Origin: JASGKO01 sp049840595
GTDB taxonomy: Bacteria > Verrucomicrobiota > Verrucomicrobiia > Chthoniobacterales > Chthoniobacteraceae
Assembly (NCBI GenBank): GCA_049840595.1
Contig: JASGKO010000023.1
Span: 62,001-126,000, forward strand
Length of the DNA stretch: 64,000 nucleotides
Direction: 5' to 3'
The notes under the pieces are model-generated. The model was not told the DNA's origin, searched no databases, and worked only from the letters and a program-made list of their open reading frames with translations. Numbering within the stretch: position 1 is the first letter of the stretch; each line of letters starts with the position of its first letter. The translations under genes and the position numbers were made by a program. Of this stretch, positions 63,203 to 64,000 are shown piece by piece.

Positions 63203-63604
63203 ATGCGGTATTACTTACTGGTGATGGGGCTGGGCATGATTGGCATGGCGATTTGGCTGGGGTGGCAGTCGCTGACCTTCATTCGGCGGACGCGCAAGAC
63301 CGATGGGGTTCTGACCGGGTGGAATGAGACGCCGAAATTCAACCAACCGGGTATCGTTTACTATTATGCGGTGGTCTCGTATGAGGCTTTCGATGGCACG
63401 CAGCATCAGGTGACCAGCGAGATCGGCTGTCATCCGAAGCCGAAGGTGGAAATCGGCCATCGATATCCGGTGCGTTACAACCTGAGGAATCCCGAGGAGG
63501 CCCGCCTCGATACGCTGGCGAACCTCTGGGCTCCGGCCGCGGGGTTTTTCGTTTTGGGCAGCGGGGTGATCCTGGCCTTTCTGCATCCTTCGCATCATCA
63601 TTGA
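63203..63604 (+). CDS. DUF3592-like membrane protein
   Basis: The 133-residue protein has an N-terminal helix (residues 3-22), a soluble strand-rich domain and a second C-terminal helix (about 108-128). The soluble part (RRTRKTDGVLTGW, YYAVVSYEAFDGTQHQVTSEIG, YPVRYNLRNPEEARLD) is typical of DUF3592. Function is unknown. It lies just outside the prfB island and is the first gene after it on the plus strand. Confidence 0.75.
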   Translation: MRYYLLVMGLGMIGMAIWLGWQSLTFIRRTRKTDGVLTGWNETPKFNQPGIVYYYAVVSYEAFDGTQHQVTSEIGCHPKPKVEIGHRYPVRYNLRNPEEARLDTLANLWAPAAGFFVLGSGVILAFLHPSHHH

Positions 63605-63664
63605 AATCGATGAGGCCCGTTTAACAACGTTGCCTTTTTCGGTTTTTCCGCGCAAATCGTGGGC

Positions 63665-64000
63665 GTGGAAGTAACGCAGTCGATTTCGCCCCCAACCAGC
63701 TCGCTTTTTTCCCGGCGGGCTGTTCGCATTCTGTTGATTGTGCTCGTGGGGCTGGCGGCGCAGGGGCATTGCCTGTGGTCCACCTTTTATCTCGACGATA
63801 CGTGGCAGGTGGAGAACTCGGAGGCGGTGGAGGGCGGGCAGTGGTGGGCTGATCTGGTCAATTTGCTGCCGAATGCGAGCTACTACTTTACGTGGAAGTT
63901 TTTTGGATTTTCGGCGCCGATTTTTCATCTGGAGAATTTGCTGCTGCACTTGCTGGTGGCGCTGTCGGTGTATGGCTGGCGCGCTATTTCATGGCGCTGG
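63665..64000 (+). CDS. Polytopic membrane protein, GT-C-like, N-terminal part (cut by window end)
   Basis: A GTG start at 63665 gives a product running off the window. It begins with a basic stretch and a hydrophobic helix (AVRILLIVLVGLAAQ), then YLDDTWQVENSEAV, where the acidic DD pair in the first loop fits GT-C glycosyltransferases. FHLENLLLHLLVALSVYG follows as a second helix. The last bases (near 63982) look as if one base is missing, since the frame GLARYFMAL would continue better. Acceptor and donor are unknown. Confidence 0.6.
   Translation, partial: MEVTQSISPPTSSLFSRRAVRILLIVLVGLAAQGHCLWSTFYLDDTWQVENSEAVEGGQWWADLVNLLPNASYYFTWKFFGFSAPIFHLENLLLHLLVALSVYGWRAISWRW

Noticed and set aside
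1..64000. CRISPR array or rRNA operon
   Set aside because: No regularly spaced direct repeats and no conserved rRNA sequence were seen on either strand.

Overview
The window looks like a chromosomal segment of a high-GC, Gram-negative Verrucomicrobiota bacterium, probably from the Chthoniobacter/Spartobacteria/Opitutae side of the phylum. The evidence is several short exported proteins ending in PEP-CTERM sorting tails (8068, 38659 and 51787), a TIGR02597-like exported protein, exported proteins with 'GQLK' repeats, and an lpxI-oxidoreductase-lpxB lipid A cluster that implies an LPS-type outer membrane. This placement rests on gene content only.

Layout: 0-5 kb carries a partial tRNA-Ser, a sugar nucleotidyltransferase and a copper-handling cluster (Cys-rich exported protein, lipoprotein, TolC-type channel, two-domain multicopper oxidase, TPR protein). 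5-10 kb holds a partial type II secretion operon (gspF, unknown, gspG) and two exported proteins. 10-22 kb is mixed housekeeping and signalling: a double-receiver regulator, an ABC ATPase, folE2, an M20 amidohydrolase, an HtrA protease, a sigma-54 two-component pair, and a small receiver protein whose start codon sits directly behind a terminator-like hairpin. 22-31 kb has yjbQ, a LuxE/LuxC-like acyl-reductase pair, infA, a split kinase-like pair, a yqjD-yqjE-like envelope operon and two glycoside hydrolases. 31-45 kb is mostly core metabolism: holB-tmk, nadB-panC, tgt, lpxI-gfo-lpxB, a HIT protein, an M50 protease and a DUF2167 protein. 45-54 kb contains an IS5 remnant, an atypical LuxR regulator, large surface proteins, two peptidoglycan-binding paralogues and a PstS-like exported protein.

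The most unusual region is 57.8-63.2 kb. prfB (release factor 2, with its classical programmed +1 frameshift) is followed by an island of cassettes, and each cassette is closed by a separate relic of the 3' end of prfB: 54, 135 and 24 bp in the prfB reading frame. The relics differ from the resident prfB mostly at silent positions, so they look like displaced alleles and not fresh duplications. Three copies of a twin-hairpin element lie next to prfB 3' ends. The island cargo is an XhoI/PaeR7I-type restriction-modification pair and two small exported proteins of unknown function. No integrase is visible. I read this as repeated integration or allele replacement at the prfB 3' end.

Several genes are broken by single-base frameshifts, often in G/C-rich runs: mfd about six times, prfB about four times besides the programmed site, and single or double events in seven others. 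Because mfd and prfB are conserved and prfB is essential, most of these are more likely consensus errors than true pseudogenes. Such genes are given below as one locus each.
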